A stretch of 22,998 nt of DNA, from the NCBI GenBank assembly GCA_030648825.1, contig JAUSGU010000064.1, forward strand, positions 1 through 22,998, written 5' to 3'. Shown here piece by piece: positions 1 to 8,321 of the stretch (positions are counted from its first letter, which is position 1; every line of letters begins with the position of its first letter). The position numbers were made by a program, and so were the translations under genes. The notes below the pieces were generated by a model. The model made no database searches. It saw only the letters and a program-made list of their open reading frames with translations, and was not told where the DNA came from. Source of the stretch: a bacterium (GTDB taxonomy: Bacteria > Patescibacteriota > Minisyncoccia > Phycocordibacterales > UBA6065).

Positions 1-15
1 ACTCTATCGTATATA

Positions 16-24
16 TGATATAGT
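16..24 (+). promoter_or_regulatory. Extended -10 promoter, probably leaderless
   Basis: TG-A-TATAGT is an extended -10 match that ends 7 bases before the ATG at 32. Transcription would begin at or next to the start codon, and no Shine-Dalgarno sequence is present. Any -35 region would lie off the left edge of the window. The same arrangement recurs before several genes here. Confidence 0.5.
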
Positions 25-31
25 TTTTCCC

Positions 32-2209
32 ATGACCCTCAACACATTTCTCAAGTGGACGGCGATTACAGGGGTTTTTGCGGCTCTTTTCGTGCCTTTT
101 TTGGTTGCCGATTCAATGTTCTTTCCGTTTATAACCGGCAAAAATTTCACATTCAGAATTTTAACCGAAATTGCTTTTTCGGCATGGCTTTTACTTTCGC
201 TTCGTGATGCTTCGGTGCGTCTACGTAAATCTGTAATTCTCTGGGCATTTGTCGCATTCGTTGCAATCATCGGTCTAGCTGATATTTTTGGTCAGAGTCC
301 ATGGAAGAGTTTTTGGTCCAACTTTGAGCGTATGGAAGGTTACATTACTCTTCTCCACCTCTTTGCTTATTTTCTCGTGGCCGGCAGTATGCTCTCCACG
401 GAAAAAATCTGGAAGCGATTTTTGGAAATTTCTCTGTGGTCCAGTCTGCTCATGTCTCTCTACGGCTTACTCCAGCTTTTCGGAAAGGTGATTATAAATC
501 AAGGTGGTGTGCGTCTGGACGGCAAATTCGGCAATGCCACATATTTGGCAATTTACCTCATATTTAATATTTTCTTTGCTTTAATTCTTATATACAGAGA
601 CAAGAAACTTTGGAAATCCATTGTTTATGGTCTCATCGCTTTACTTCATTTTGTCATTCTCTATTACACAGCTACTCGCGGGGCGATGCTCGGTCTCATA
701 GGTGGTTTATTTTTGTCGGCTCTGCTCGTCGCTATTTTTGACAAAACCGACAAGAGAATGAGAATCGCCAGTATTTCGGTGGCGATCGCTTTGTTTTTTC
801 TGGTTGGTGCTTTTATCGCAATAAAACATACTTCATTCGTTCAAAACAGTCCTGTACTTTCGAGATTTGCCTCTATATCTGTGGATGATACAAAAACCCA
901 AGCCCGCGCCTATATCTGGCCTATGGCTATAAAAGGATTTCTAGAACATCCTATTCTCGGTCGTGGTCAGGAAAATTTCAACTATGTTTTCAATGCCAAT
1001 TATGATCCGCGAATGTATTCTCAAGAACAATGGTTTGATCATACTCACAATATAATTTTGGATTGGTTGGTTGCTGGCGGGCTACTCGGACTTCTCGCTT
1101 ATCTCTCACTCTATGTATCTGCGACATATTTACTATGGAAACGAACGGTAGATTGTCCATTTGTTGAAAAAGCTCTCTTTACCGGTCTCGGCACGGCCTA
1201 TTTTTTCCATAATCTCTTTGTTTTTGACAATATAATGAGTTCTATTCTTTTTGTTTCGATTCTGGCTTTTGTTCATTTCAAGTCAACAAGATTGGAGAGA
1301 GCAATAGGTGATGGAAAAAAAGAGCTGGATGATTTTGACACACGTATGGCCGGGCCGATCGTTCTCTTGATTTTAGTTTTTGTTATTTATTTCTTCAATT
1401 GGCGCGGTATTGCTACTAATAAATCACTTATTGTTGCTCTACAAGCAACAAATATCACACCTATAGCGGCACAAATAGCGTTAGCTGGTTTTGAGAAGGC
1501 TTTGTCTTATGACACCCTAGGTCGTCCCGAACTCGTTGAACGAATTGTGGAGGCTATACCACGTTTTGCCGATCAGAGTATTCCTATCGCTATACGCCAG
1601 AAGTTTTATGAAATTGGCAAAGAAGCTGTAGATACTCAACTGATACGTTTTCCAGGTGATGCTCGTTATGAAATTTTTGCCGGTAATTTCTACAGTATGT
1701 ATACAAAACCAGAGGAAGCGGAGAAACATTACCTCCGCGCGGTAGAACTCTCTCCGAGAAAACAATCAATACTCTCCCAGCTCGGCAATTTTTATGTTTT
1801 GTATAAACAATACGACAAAGCCGTGCCGGCCTTCAAGAAAACTTACGAGTTAGATACGTCTTATGACAATGCGGGACAACTCTATGCGCTCTCTCTCATA
1901 TATGCCGGACGCGAAAATGAAGCGAAGCAATTTATGAAAGAAAGGTTTGGTACTACGGATGTGAAGAGTGATTTATTTCTCCAAGCTTATATAAATTTAG
2001 GTTCATGGTCAAAAGCCATAGCCATTTTGAGAGAGAGAGTGGTGTTGAATCCGGAAAACAAGGATGATCGTATGAATCTCGTCAGCGCCTATTATCAATC
2101 CGGCAATCGTTCCGGAGCGATAGCGGCTTTGCGTGATTATATTTATTACGACCCTTCATTCAAAACGCAAGGAGAAGAGTATATAAAGCAGATAGAAGCG
2201 GGGAAGTAG
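32..2209 (+). CDS. O-antigen ligase/polymerase-like membrane protein with C-terminal TPR repeats
   Basis: A 725-residue protein. Residues 1-450 hold about ten hydrophobic segments. The O-antigen ligase/polymerase (Wzy_C) signature lies between them: R292 followed by FLEHPILGRGQENF, then DHTHN at 336-340 and the glycine-rich LVAGGLLGLL segment. Residues about 550-720 form tetratricopeptide repeats, for example PEEAEKHYLRAVELSP. The family joins or polymerises glycans on the outer face of the cytoplasmic membrane; the TPR tail probably binds partners. The substrate cannot be told from sequence, and an S-layer or exopolysaccharide glycosylation role is also possible. The ATG at 32 is chosen because the hydrophobic N-terminus starts there and an extended -10 lies just upstream. 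It ends in TAG, the TA of which is also the first two bases of the palindromic element that follows. A longer paralogue lies at 15721. Confidence 0.85.
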   Translation: MTLNTFLKWTAITGVFAALFVPFLVADSMFFPFITGKNFTFRILTEIAFSAWLLLSLRDASVRLRKSVILWAFVAFVAIIGLADIFGQSPWKSFWSNFERMEGYITLLHLFAYFLVAGSMLSTEKIWKRFLEISLWSSLLMSLYGLLQLFGKVIINQGGVRLDGKFGNATYLAIYLIFNIFFALILIYRDKKLWKSIVYGLIALLHFVILYYTATRGAMLGLIGGLFLSALLVAIFDKTDKRMRIASISVAIALFFLVGAFIAIKHTSFVQNSPVLSRFASISVDDTKTQARAYIWPMAIKGFLEHPILGRGQENFNYVFNANYDPRMYSQEQWFDHTHNIILDWLVAGGLLGLLAYLSLYVSATYLLWKRTVDCPFVEKALFTGLGTAYFFHNLFVFDNIMSSILFVSILAFVHFKSTRLERAIGDGKKELDDFDTRMAGPIVLLILVFVIYFFNWRGIATNKSLIVALQATNITPIAAQIALAGFEKALSYDTLGRPELVERIVEAIPRFADQSIPIAIRQKFYEIGKEAVDTQLIRFPGDARYEIFAGNFYSMYTKPEEAEKHYLRAVELSPRKQSILSQLGNFYVLYKQYDKAVPAFKKTYELDTSYDNAGQLYALSLIYAGRENEAKQFMKERFGTTDVKSDLFLQAYINLGSWSKAIAILRERVVLNPENKDDRMNLVSAYYQSGNRSGAIAALRDYIYYDPSFKTQGEEYIKQIEAGK

Positions 2210-2321
2210 GCTTCCGAACAATGCTGTCGGAGCACGCCGTTCCCGCCTACTGGCGGGACGTCTCGTTCTCGGACGTCTACACGTCCTCCGAAAGTCTCCT
2301 CCAGCATTGTTCGGAAGCCTA
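2207..2321. repeat. Nested palindromic element with 20-bp perfect inverted ends
   Basis: Bases 2207-2226 (TAGGCTTCCG...) are the exact reverse complement of 2302-2321. Further stems lie inside: TCGGAG (2227-2232) with CTCCGA (2286-2291), TCCCGCC-TACT-GGCGGGA (2241-2258) and GGACGT-CTAC-ACGTCC (2271-2286, overlapping the previous arm). The whole could fold as a cruciform or branched hairpin. The outermost bases are TA at both ends, which would fit a TA target duplication of a small non-autonomous element. It could also serve as a strong terminator for the upstream gene, though no U-run follows. No second copy was seen in the window. Confidence 0.8.
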
Positions 2322-2331
2322 ATACAGAACG

Positions 2332-2340
2332 TGGTAATCT
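2332..2340 (+). promoter_or_regulatory. Extended -10 promoter of murB, leaderless
   Basis: TG-G-TAATCT ends exactly 6 bases before the murB ATG at 2347, so +1 falls on the A of the start codon. The same hexamer at the same distance precedes ligA. No Shine-Dalgarno sequence is present. Confidence 0.5.
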
Positions 2341-2346
2341 AGATAT

Positions 2347-3429
2347 ATGAAATTTTTGGAGAATGTTTCTCTGGCGGAATATACGACGTTCAAGATTGGC
2401 GGGAAGGCCAAGTATTTTTGTGTTGTAAAAAATGAAGAAGAGTTGTATGAGGCTCTGGACTTTGCAAAAGGCAAAAATACAGAAAGCCTGATAATGCCTT
2501 TTTTTATTTTGGGTGGCGGATCAAATATTTTGGTTTCCGATGATGGTTTTGATGGTTTGGTCGTAAAAATGGAAATGACAGGAGTTTCCTTTGAGGATGG
2601 TGAAAAAAGCGATAATAAAACTGACGTCGGAAAAATTTTGGTGACCGCGCAAGCAGGGGATAATTGGGATCGACTAGTGGCGGAGACTGTGAAAAAAGAA
2701 TTGTGGGGACTGGAAAACTTGTCTGGAATACCGGGGACAGTGGGCGCCGCGCCGGTGCAAGACATAGGCGCCTACGGCGCCGAAGCGAAAGACACAATTG
2801 TTTCCGTGCGCGCTATAGATAGTACGACCGGCGCGGCGCGCACTTTCACAAATTCCGAATGTCAATTCTCATATCGCGAAAGTTTTTTTAAAACTGCGGA
2901 GGGCAAGAAATATATTATAACGAGCGTTACATTCAAACTTTCTAAAATTCCAAGCCCAAACCTTTCTTATAAAGACCTGAAAGAGTATTTTTCAGAAAAT
3001 GGGCGGGAGGAGAGAGACTCTCTCTCCTCCCGCCCCCCATCTCTCTCTGAAATCCGTAAAGCAGTCATAGAAATTCGAAAAGGTAAATTTCCAGAACTTT
3101 CGAAAGTAGGCACAGCCGGATCATTTTGGAAAAACCCTATTATTTCAAATCAGCAATTTGAAAAACTCAAAATCCGATATCCAAACACCCCTTCTTTTTC
3201 TTTCGGCGACAAAATAAAAATTCCTCTAGCTTGGATACTTGATAATGTGTGCGGACTAAAAGGTTATACAAAAGGTCCGGTTAGTCTATGGACAAATCAA
3301 CCACTTGTAGTCGTAGCGGAGAAAGGCACGTCTTTCAAAGAAATTGAATCTCTCACTTGTGAAGTTACGAATATAGTCAAACAAAAAACCGGTATAGATA
3401 TAGAAAAAGAGGTTCAATATATCGCTTGA
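2347..3429 (+). CDS. murB: UDP-N-acetylenolpyruvoylglucosamine reductase
   Basis: MurB reduces UDP-GlcNAc-enolpyruvate to UDP-MurNAc with NADPH and bound FAD, the second committed step of peptidoglycan synthesis in the cytoplasm. The 360-residue protein shows the FAD-binding loop GGGSN (56-60) followed by ILVSDDGFDGLVV. It also has GIPGTVGAAPVQDIGAYGAE, the SYRESFFK motif of the longer MurB type, and GTAGSFWKNP with the catalytic serine at S259. The C-terminal glutamate region is IEKEVQ. Residues about 219-230 (GREERDSLSSRP) look like an insertion in the linker before the third domain, and they are encoded by a perfect 35-base palindrome. The ATG matches the normal N-terminus (the TTFKIGGKA motif follows at once). 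TGA is the stop. Confidence 0.96.
   Translation: MKFLENVSLAEYTTFKIGGKAKYFCVVKNEEELYEALDFAKGKNTESLIMPFFILGGGSNILVSDDGFDGLVVKMEMTGVSFEDGEKSDNKTDVGKILVTAQAGDNWDRLVAETVKKELWGLENLSGIPGTVGAAPVQDIGAYGAEAKDTIVSVRAIDSTTGAARTFTNSECQFSYRESFFKTAEGKKYIITSVTFKLSKIPSPNLSYKDLKEYFSENGREERDSLSSRPPSLSEIRKAVIEIRKGKFPELSKVGTAGSFWKNPIISNQQFEKLKIRYPNTPSFSFGDKIKIPLAWILDNVCGLKGYTKGPVSLWTNQPLVVVAEKGTSFKEIESLTCEVTNIVKQKTGIDIEKEVQYIA
3001..3035. repeat. Perfect 17-bp inverted repeat inside murB
   Basis: Bases 3001-3017 (GGGCGGGAGGAGAGAGA) are the exact reverse complement of 3019-3035, with a single C between them. The stretch is in frame and encodes GREERDSLSSRP. It is far richer in G+C and purine/pyrimidine-biased compared with the A+T-rich murB sequence either side. 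This is the form expected of a palindromic element inserted in frame. Slippage-generated simple sequence is the alternative. Confidence 0.85.
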
Positions 3430-3464
3430 GATAAAGTTAAATGGCTGTGTTTAGCCTGTTTTTG

Positions 3465-3473
3465 TGTTATATT
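3465..3473 (+). promoter_or_regulatory. Extended -10 promoter upstream of secA
   Basis: TG-T-TATATT ends 10 bases before the ATG at 3484, which would give a leader of only about 4 bases. No -35 match at proper spacing and no Shine-Dalgarno site were found. Confidence 0.4.
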
Positions 3474-3483
3474 GGCTCTCTAT

Positions 3484-5982
3484 ATGGCTTTTCTATCAAA
3501 TTTATTCGGCAATCAGAATATGAGGGATTTAAAGCCCTTTCTGGCTTTGGTGCCGAAAATCAACGCTTTTGAGCCGGCAATTTCAGCTCTTTCGGACGTG
3601 GATCTGAAAGCCAAAACTGATGAATTTAAAAAACGGCTTGCTGTAGAAACTCTGGACTATATTTTACCAGAAGCTTTCGCCGTCGTTCGCGAAGCGGCAA
3701 AACGTACTTTAGGGCAGAGACCTTTTGACGTACAACTCATCGGTGGAGCGATTCTCCACACTTCCGGTATCGCCGAAATGAGAACAGGTGAAGGAAAAAC
3801 TCTGGTCGCCACCCTGCCGGCATATCTCAACGCTCTCTCGGGTCGCGGTGTTCACATCATTACGGTAAATGACTATCTCTCTCGTCGCGATGCGGCGTGG
3901 ATGGGCCAGATTTACGATTTTCTCGGTCTCTCTGTTGGTGTCATAAATCATGAAGCTTCTTTTCTCTATGATTCAAAACACAGAGAGACGGACAGAGAGA
4001 TGGACCGAGAACGTGATGAGTTGGGATCTTTTAAAGTAGTCCATGAATTTTTGCGACCTTGCACCAGGAAATCAGCTTATGATGCCGACATCACATACGG
4101 TACGAATCAGGAATTTGGTTTTGATTATCTGCGCGACAATTTGGAATATTCTCCGGAAAATCTACGTCAGAGAGAATGGAATTACGCCATCGTGGATGAA
4201 GTGGACTCTATTCTCATAGACGAAGCTCGCACGCCCCTCATCATTTCTTCCGCTACAGCCGAATCGGAAGATCTCTATAAAATGTTTGTAAAAATTGCCG
4301 CCAATCTCGTACCAGAAGAAGATTACAAAATAGATGAAAAGAGAAAAGCCATTCAACTGACCGATTCGGGTATTACAGCCGCAGAAAAAACACTCGGTAT
4401 AGACAACATATATACGGATAGGGGTGTGAAATACGTTCATCATCTGGAAACTGCCGTTCGCGCCAGAGCACTCTTCCATAATGATAAAGAATATGTGGTT
4501 AAAAATAATGAAATTGTCATCGTGGACGAATTTACAGGTCGTTTACAGCCTGGTCGGCGTTGGTCGGAGGGTTTGCATCAGGCTATAGAAGCAAAAGAAG
4601 GCGTGGCCATTCAAAAAGAATCACGAACGTTCGCTTCCATCACTTATCAAAATTTTTTCAGACTTTATAAAAAACTTTCCGGCATGACGGGAACAGCTGT
4701 CACCTCCCGCGAGGAATTCTTTAAAGTATATAGGCTCAACACTATCGCTATTCCTACAAATAAACCTCTGGCTCGTTTGGATAAAAATGATCTAATTTTT
4801 CAAACCGAGAAAGGCAAATTCAAAGCTGTCGCCAGAAAGATAAAAGAGATAAACCAAAAAGGTCAACCGGTGCTCATAGGTACGGTTTCTATAGAAAAAA
4901 ATGAACTACTCTCTGAATATTTAAAAAAAGAAGGCATAAAGCACGAAATTTTGAACGCCAAAAATCACGAGAGGGAAGGTGAAATCATTGCCCAAGCCGG
5001 TCGCTATGGTGCCGTGACGATTGCCACAAACATGGCCGGTAGAGGTGTTGATATAAAACTGGGAGGCAATCCCGCCCCGTCTGGTGATGTGGAAAGAGTA
5101 AAATCGGCTGGAGGGCTCTTTGTTCTGGGCACGGAGAGACACGAAGCTCGCCGTATTGATAATCAATTGCGTGGTCGTTCGGGTAGACAAGGCGATCCAG
5201 GTGAAACACAGTTCTTTGTATCTCTGGAAGACAATCTCATGCGGGTTTTTGCCACAGATATGGTGAAAAAAATGATGGGCAGATTTGGCATAGCCGAAGA
5301 CGAGCCTATAGAAAACGGCATGATCACACGCTCGCTAGAAACTGCTCAAACCCGCATAGAAGGTTTTAATTTTGACGCTCGCAAACACGTTTTGGAATAC
5401 GACGACGTTATGAATCTCCATCGAAAAACAGTTTATGAAAGGCGCAGAAAAATGCTCGTGGGTAGAGATGATGAAGTAATCACCGAACTCATGAATATAG
5501 TCGATCAAAACGATCAGGGTATTATGGGCGTAATAAAAGTCAAGAGAGAAATGTTCGGTGAAGTCGGTTTTGCGGGAGTCTTGCGTCGTCTCTCCCTCCA
5601 AGCCATAGATATGTTTTGGGTGGAACATTTGGAAGCCATGGATTATCTGCGTTCGTCCGTAAATTTACGTGCGTACGGTCAGAGAGATCCATTGGTTGAA
5701 TATAAGAGGGAAGGCTTGGGTCTGTTCAAATCAATGCAAGTTGCCATAAATGCTCAAATTATAAATACATTACCCAATCTCGGCGGGACATCTATAGAAA
5801 TGAAGCCTCTCAATACCATTGAAGAAGATGCCAAAGGTATACTCGGCAGTGAAAATGTTATCCACGGGGACAAGAGGGGCAGGAATGATAAGATAATCAT
5901 TACAAAGAATAATGAGGATAGAGAAATAAAATTCAAAAAATTGGCGGATTATTTGGCGGACGGCTGGTTGGAGAAAAAATAA
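3484..5982 (+). CDS. secA: Preprotein translocase ATPase SecA
   Basis: SecA drives unfolded preproteins through SecYEG using ATP hydrolysis. The 832-residue protein has Walker A GEGKT (102-106) inside MRTGEGKTLVATLPAYLNAL, Walker B VDEVDSILIDEARTPL (from 237), TGTA in the motif GMTGTAVTSREEFF, TNMAGRGVDIKLGG and the QLRGRSGRQGDPG arginine-finger motif. The preprotein-crosslinking and helical scaffold regions follow. There is no C-terminal cysteine-rich zinc/SecB-binding tail; it ends at LADYLADGWLEKK, as in many non-proteobacterial SecAs. Residues 155-185 contain a charged insertion (HRETDREMDRERDELG). A TTG at 3472 is in frame, but the ATG at 3484 gives the normal start MAFLSNLF. The DedA gene follows after 18 bases and is probably cotranscribed. 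Confidence 0.98.
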   Translation: MAFLSNLFGNQNMRDLKPFLALVPKINAFEPAISALSDVDLKAKTDEFKKRLAVETLDYILPEAFAVVREAAKRTLGQRPFDVQLIGGAILHTSGIAEMRTGEGKTLVATLPAYLNALSGRGVHIITVNDYLSRRDAAWMGQIYDFLGLSVGVINHEASFLYDSKHRETDREMDRERDELGSFKVVHEFLRPCTRKSAYDADITYGTNQEFGFDYLRDNLEYSPENLRQREWNYAIVDEVDSILIDEARTPLIISSATAESEDLYKMFVKIAANLVPEEDYKIDEKRKAIQLTDSGITAAEKTLGIDNIYTDRGVKYVHHLETAVRARALFHNDKEYVVKNNEIVIVDEFTGRLQPGRRWSEGLHQAIEAKEGVAIQKESRTFASITYQNFFRLYKKLSGMTGTAVTSREEFFKVYRLNTIAIPTNKPLARLDKNDLIFQTEKGKFKAVARKIKEINQKGQPVLIGTVSIEKNELLSEYLKKEGIKHEILNAKNHEREGEIIAQAGRYGAVTIATNMAGRGVDIKLGGNPAPSGDVERVKSAGGLFVLGTERHEARRIDNQLRGRSGRQGDPGETQFFVSLEDNLMRVFATDMVKKMMGRFGIAEDEPIENGMITRSLETAQTRIEGFNFDARKHVLEYDDVMNLHRKTVYERRRKMLVGRDDEVITELMNIVDQNDQGIMGVIKVKREMFGEVGFAGVLRRLSLQAIDMFWVEHLEAMDYLRSSVNLRAYGQRDPLVEYKREGLGLFKSMQVAINAQIINTLPNLGGTSIEMKPLNTIEEDAKGILGSENVIHGDKRGRNDKIIITKNNEDREIKFKKLADYLADGWLEKK

Positions 5983-6000
5983 TAAAGAAATAATAAAAAT

Positions 6001-6567
6001 ATGCTTGAGGTTATCATCGCGCAATACGGTTTGGTCGCCGTATTTGTAGGAACTTTTCTGGAAGGCGAAATTGTGGTTATTGCTGGCGGTCTCTTGGCAC
6101 GCTTGGAGTTTCTGTCTCTGACATGGGTTTTGATAGTCGCTTTTGTCGCCACATTCGCCGGCGATCAGTTTTTCTTTTATTTGGGCAGAAAAAAAGGCAC
6201 GGCATTTTTAGAAAAACGTCATCGTCGCCATTGGCGCGCGCGTGCGGAAAAAGTTCATGATCTCATTCATAATCATCAGAATAAAATTCTCTTTGGTTAC
6301 CGTTTTCTCTACGGCTTGCGCATACCAACTCTCTTTGCCATAGGCACCTCCGAGCTTCCGACAAAAAAATTCGTTCTGCTAAATCTCATAAACTCGGCAG
6401 TTTGGTCCGTAATTTTCGTTCTAGGCGGTTATTTTTTCGGCGAATTTTTTGCTTTGCTCGTCGGTAATATTAAAAATTACGAAAAAGAAGTACTCATCGG
6501 TGTCGTCGTGGTAGCTCTCATCGTCTGGCTGTGGTCTATAGTGAGAAACAGGGAAGAGTACAATTAG
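6001..6567 (+). CDS. DedA-family (SNARE-associated/VTT) membrane protein
   Basis: A 188-residue multi-pass membrane protein. It opens with a re-entrant-like hydrophobic stretch (QYGLVAVFVGTFLEGEIVVIAGG), where the acidic FLEGE motif is typical of DedA proteins. GDQFFFYLGRKKG follows, then YRFLYGLRIPTLFAIG, which matches the conserved arginine segment F-x-R-F-x-x-G-x-R, and then two further transmembrane helices. Family members include undecaprenyl-phosphate and phospholipid flippases needed for envelope homeostasis. The lipid handled here is not identifiable, but C55-P recycling would suit the cell-wall genes nearby. It starts 18 bases after secA in an A-rich gap with no Shine-Dalgarno sequence. 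Confidence 0.88.
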   Translation: MLEVIIAQYGLVAVFVGTFLEGEIVVIAGGLLARLEFLSLTWVLIVAFVATFAGDQFFFYLGRKKGTAFLEKRHRRHWRARAEKVHDLIHNHQNKILFGYRFLYGLRIPTLFAIGTSELPTKKFVLLNLINSAVWSVIFVLGGYFFGEFFALLVGNIKNYEKEVLIGVVVVALIVWLWSIVRNREEYN

Positions 6568-6578
6568 TTTTGTCGGTT

Positions 6579-6587
6579 TGATACAAT
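6579..6587 (+). promoter_or_regulatory. Extended -10 promoter, leaderless
   Basis: TG-A-TACAAT ends exactly 6 bases before the ATG at 6594, placing +1 on the A of ATG. The gap to the preceding DedA stop is only 26 bases. Confidence 0.5.
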
Positions 6588-6593
6588 ACAGAC

Positions 6594-6995
6594 ATGAAAA
6601 AAATAATACGTTTTTTTGATAAACTTGAAGACAAGGTCCGTGGCAGTTTGAGTCATGTTCCAATTCCTTATTCAATCATAGGCGGTGTTCTGGTGGTTTT
6701 GTTTTGGCGCGGTGTCTGGCATACAGCTGACATTCTCATGGCCAAAGGCGGTATTTTTGGTTTTATTTTTTATGAGCCGATTCAGGTTGTGATCACAACA
6801 GTCGGATTACTCATAACTGGTCTGGCTGTTTCAGTTTTCATTGGAGATCGTATCATCATATCTGGCTTGCGTCATGAGAAAAAGACGGAAGAGAGGACTA
6901 AAGAACTCATCGAAGAAGAAGAGGTCTCACTCATAGGCGTGCGCAATGAAATTCGTGCTTTGCGCAAATATATAGAAACGCTTAAAAATCAATAA
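6594..6995 (+). CDS. Unrecognised small membrane protein with C-terminal coiled coil
   Basis: A 133-residue protein not recognised as a named family. A basic N-terminus (MKKIIRFFDKLEDKVRG) is followed by a hydrophobic segment near 27-45 (SIIGGVLVVLFWRGVW) and another near 62-90 (EPIQVVITTVGLLITGLAVSVFIGDRIII). The last 40 residues are charged and heptad-like (EKKTEERTKELIEEEEVSLIGVRNEIRALRKYIETL), suggesting a cytoplasmic coiled coil. Its own extended -10 lies immediately upstream. It converges on eno, with only 17 bases between the two stops and no obvious terminator hairpin between them. It is likely a real gene because of its promoter, length and consistent membrane topology. Confidence 0.75.
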   Translation: MKKIIRFFDKLEDKVRGSLSHVPIPYSIIGGVLVVLFWRGVWHTADILMAKGGIFGFIFYEPIQVVITTVGLLITGLAVSVFIGDRIIISGLRHEKKTEERTKELIEEEEVSLIGVRNEIRALRKYIETLKNQ

Positions 6996-7012
6996 TTCAA
7001 ATTGACGATAAC

Positions 7013-8260
7013 CTAACCGATAGATTCTTCTATGCGGAGCAGCTGATTGTATTTGGCAGTTCTGTCCGTTCCTCTCGGTGCGCCGGTTTTTATCTGGTCT
7101 GCACCCACACCTACGGCAAAATCCGCAATCATGGCATCTTCTGTTTCGCCGGAGCGGTGAGAAACAATTATTTTGTATTTATTTTTCTTTGCCAGTCTTA
7201 TCACTTCAATCGTTTCCGTAATTGTGCCGATTTGATTGAGCTTTATCAAAATAGAATTGCCGGCTCCTCTCTCTATACCTATTTTTAATCTCTCAATGTT
7301 TGTGGCAAAGAGATCATCGCCGACGATTTGTATTTTATTACCCAGTTTTTCGGTCATGGTTTTCCAACCCGTCCAATCGTCTTCTGCCAAACCGTCTTCT
7401 ATAGAAACAATAGGATATTTTTCACACCAATTCGTATAGTATTCCAATATTTCTTTTCCTGAGAGTTTTCTGCTCTCGGTTTTCAAATCATAGATTCCGT
7501 TTTTACAAAATTCGTTCCCCGCGCAATCTATGGCGATTCCAATATCAACCCCCGGGATATAGCCGGCGGCTTTGATTCCTTCCATTATTATTTCCAACGC
7601 TTTTTCATTGCTTCCGAGATTCGGTCCAAAGGCGCCTTCAAATCCAACATTTGTATTGAAACTTTTTGATTTCAATATTTCGCCTATGGTGTGATAAATT
7701 TCCGTTCCGTAACGCAGAGCTTCCCTGAAATTTTTTGCTTTATGGGGTACGATCATAAACTCTTGCAAATCAGAACCTTTGTCGGCATGTTTGCCTCCTT
7801 CCAAAACCAGTATCATGGGCACAGGTAGACACATTTTTTCCTTTGGTTCACTTATGTTATGAAAATATTCATGGAGAGGAATTTTTTCAGATTCAGCTTT
7901 CGCGCGTGCGAAAGCCATGGATACGCCGAGAATGGCGTTTGCACCCAATTTGCTTTTATTCGGAGTGCCATCCAGAGCAACCATGATTTTATCCAAGCTT
8001 GTTTGGTCCAATCTTTTACCGATAATCGCTCCGGCAATAATTGTATTCACGTTTTCAACCGCTTTCAAAACGCCGAGACCGCCAAATCTGTGAGAACCAC
8101 TATCACGCAATTCTATAGCCTCATAACTTCCCTTAGAAGCGCCTGATGGAACTGATGCTCGGCCGAGAGAACTATCACTCAAAATCAAATCAACTTCAAC
8201 CGTAGGATTGCCACGCGAATCCAGAATCTCTCTCGCTTTTAGTTTTTTTATGGTGTCCAT
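7013..8260 (-). CDS. eno: Enolase
   Basis: Enolase interconverts 2-phosphoglycerate and phosphoenolpyruvate in glycolysis, using Mg2+. The 415-residue protein has the N-terminal substrate loop PSGASKGSYEAIELRD. The acid/metal residues sit in their family contexts: LQEFMIVP, NVGFEGAFGPNL, IAIDCAGNEF, SIEDGLAEDDW and GDDLFATN. The catalytic lysine is in ILIKLNQIGT and the signature SHRSGETED is present. It is close to the usual length of about 420-430. It is the only protein gene on the minus strand, divergent from obg across 61 bases. Just upstream lies TATAAA, 5 bases from the ATG, so a very short or absent leader is likely. Confidence 0.98.
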   Translation of the reverse strand: MDTIKKLKAREILDSRGNPTVEVDLILSDSSLGRASVPSGASKGSYEAIELRDSGSHRFGGLGVLKAVENVNTIIAGAIIGKRLDQTSLDKIMVALDGTPNKSKLGANAILGVSMAFARAKAESEKIPLHEYFHNISEPKEKMCLPVPMILVLEGGKHADKGSDLQEFMIVPHKAKNFREALRYGTEIYHTIGEILKSKSFNTNVGFEGAFGPNLGSNEKALEIIMEGIKAAGYIPGVDIGIAIDCAGNEFCKNGIYDLKTESRKLSGKEILEYYTNWCEKYPIVSIEDGLAEDDWTGWKTMTEKLGNKIQIVGDDLFATNIERLKIGIERGAGNSILIKLNQIGTITETIEVIRLAKKNKYKIIVSHRSGETEDAMIADFAVGVGADQIKTGAPRGTDRTAKYNQLLRIEESIG

Positions 8261-8321
8261 GGTTTTTTATATATTTGGTATACACCTTTTCTTTTTCCTG
8301 ATTTACTATAAGCTCTATTAT
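8261..8321. promoter_or_regulatory. Divergent eno/obg promoter region
   Basis: This 61-base A+T-rich spacer must hold promoters for both genes. For eno (minus strand) TATAAA lies 5 bases before the ATG. For obg (plus strand) the candidates are weaker: TATAAG (8307-8312) or TAAGCT (8309-8314, 7 bases from ATG). GTATACACCT at 8278-8287 is the reverse complement of AGGTGTATAC, found again in the promoter at 21931-21940. Confidence 0.4.

Noticed and set aside
2767..2782. GGCGCC-TAC-GGCGCC inverted repeat in murB
   Set aside because: It encodes the conserved DIGAYGAE motif, so protein constraint explains it, unlike the 3001-3035 palindrome.
3472..3483. TTG start four codons upstream of the secA ATG
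   Set aside because: It overlaps the last bases of the -10 element, and the ATG at 3484 gives the normal SecA start.
8208..8321. N-terminal extension of Obg from an ATG at 8208
   Set aside because: It would overlap the divergent eno start and add a hydrophobic stretch not found in Obg; the ATG at 8322 gives the standard family N-terminus.
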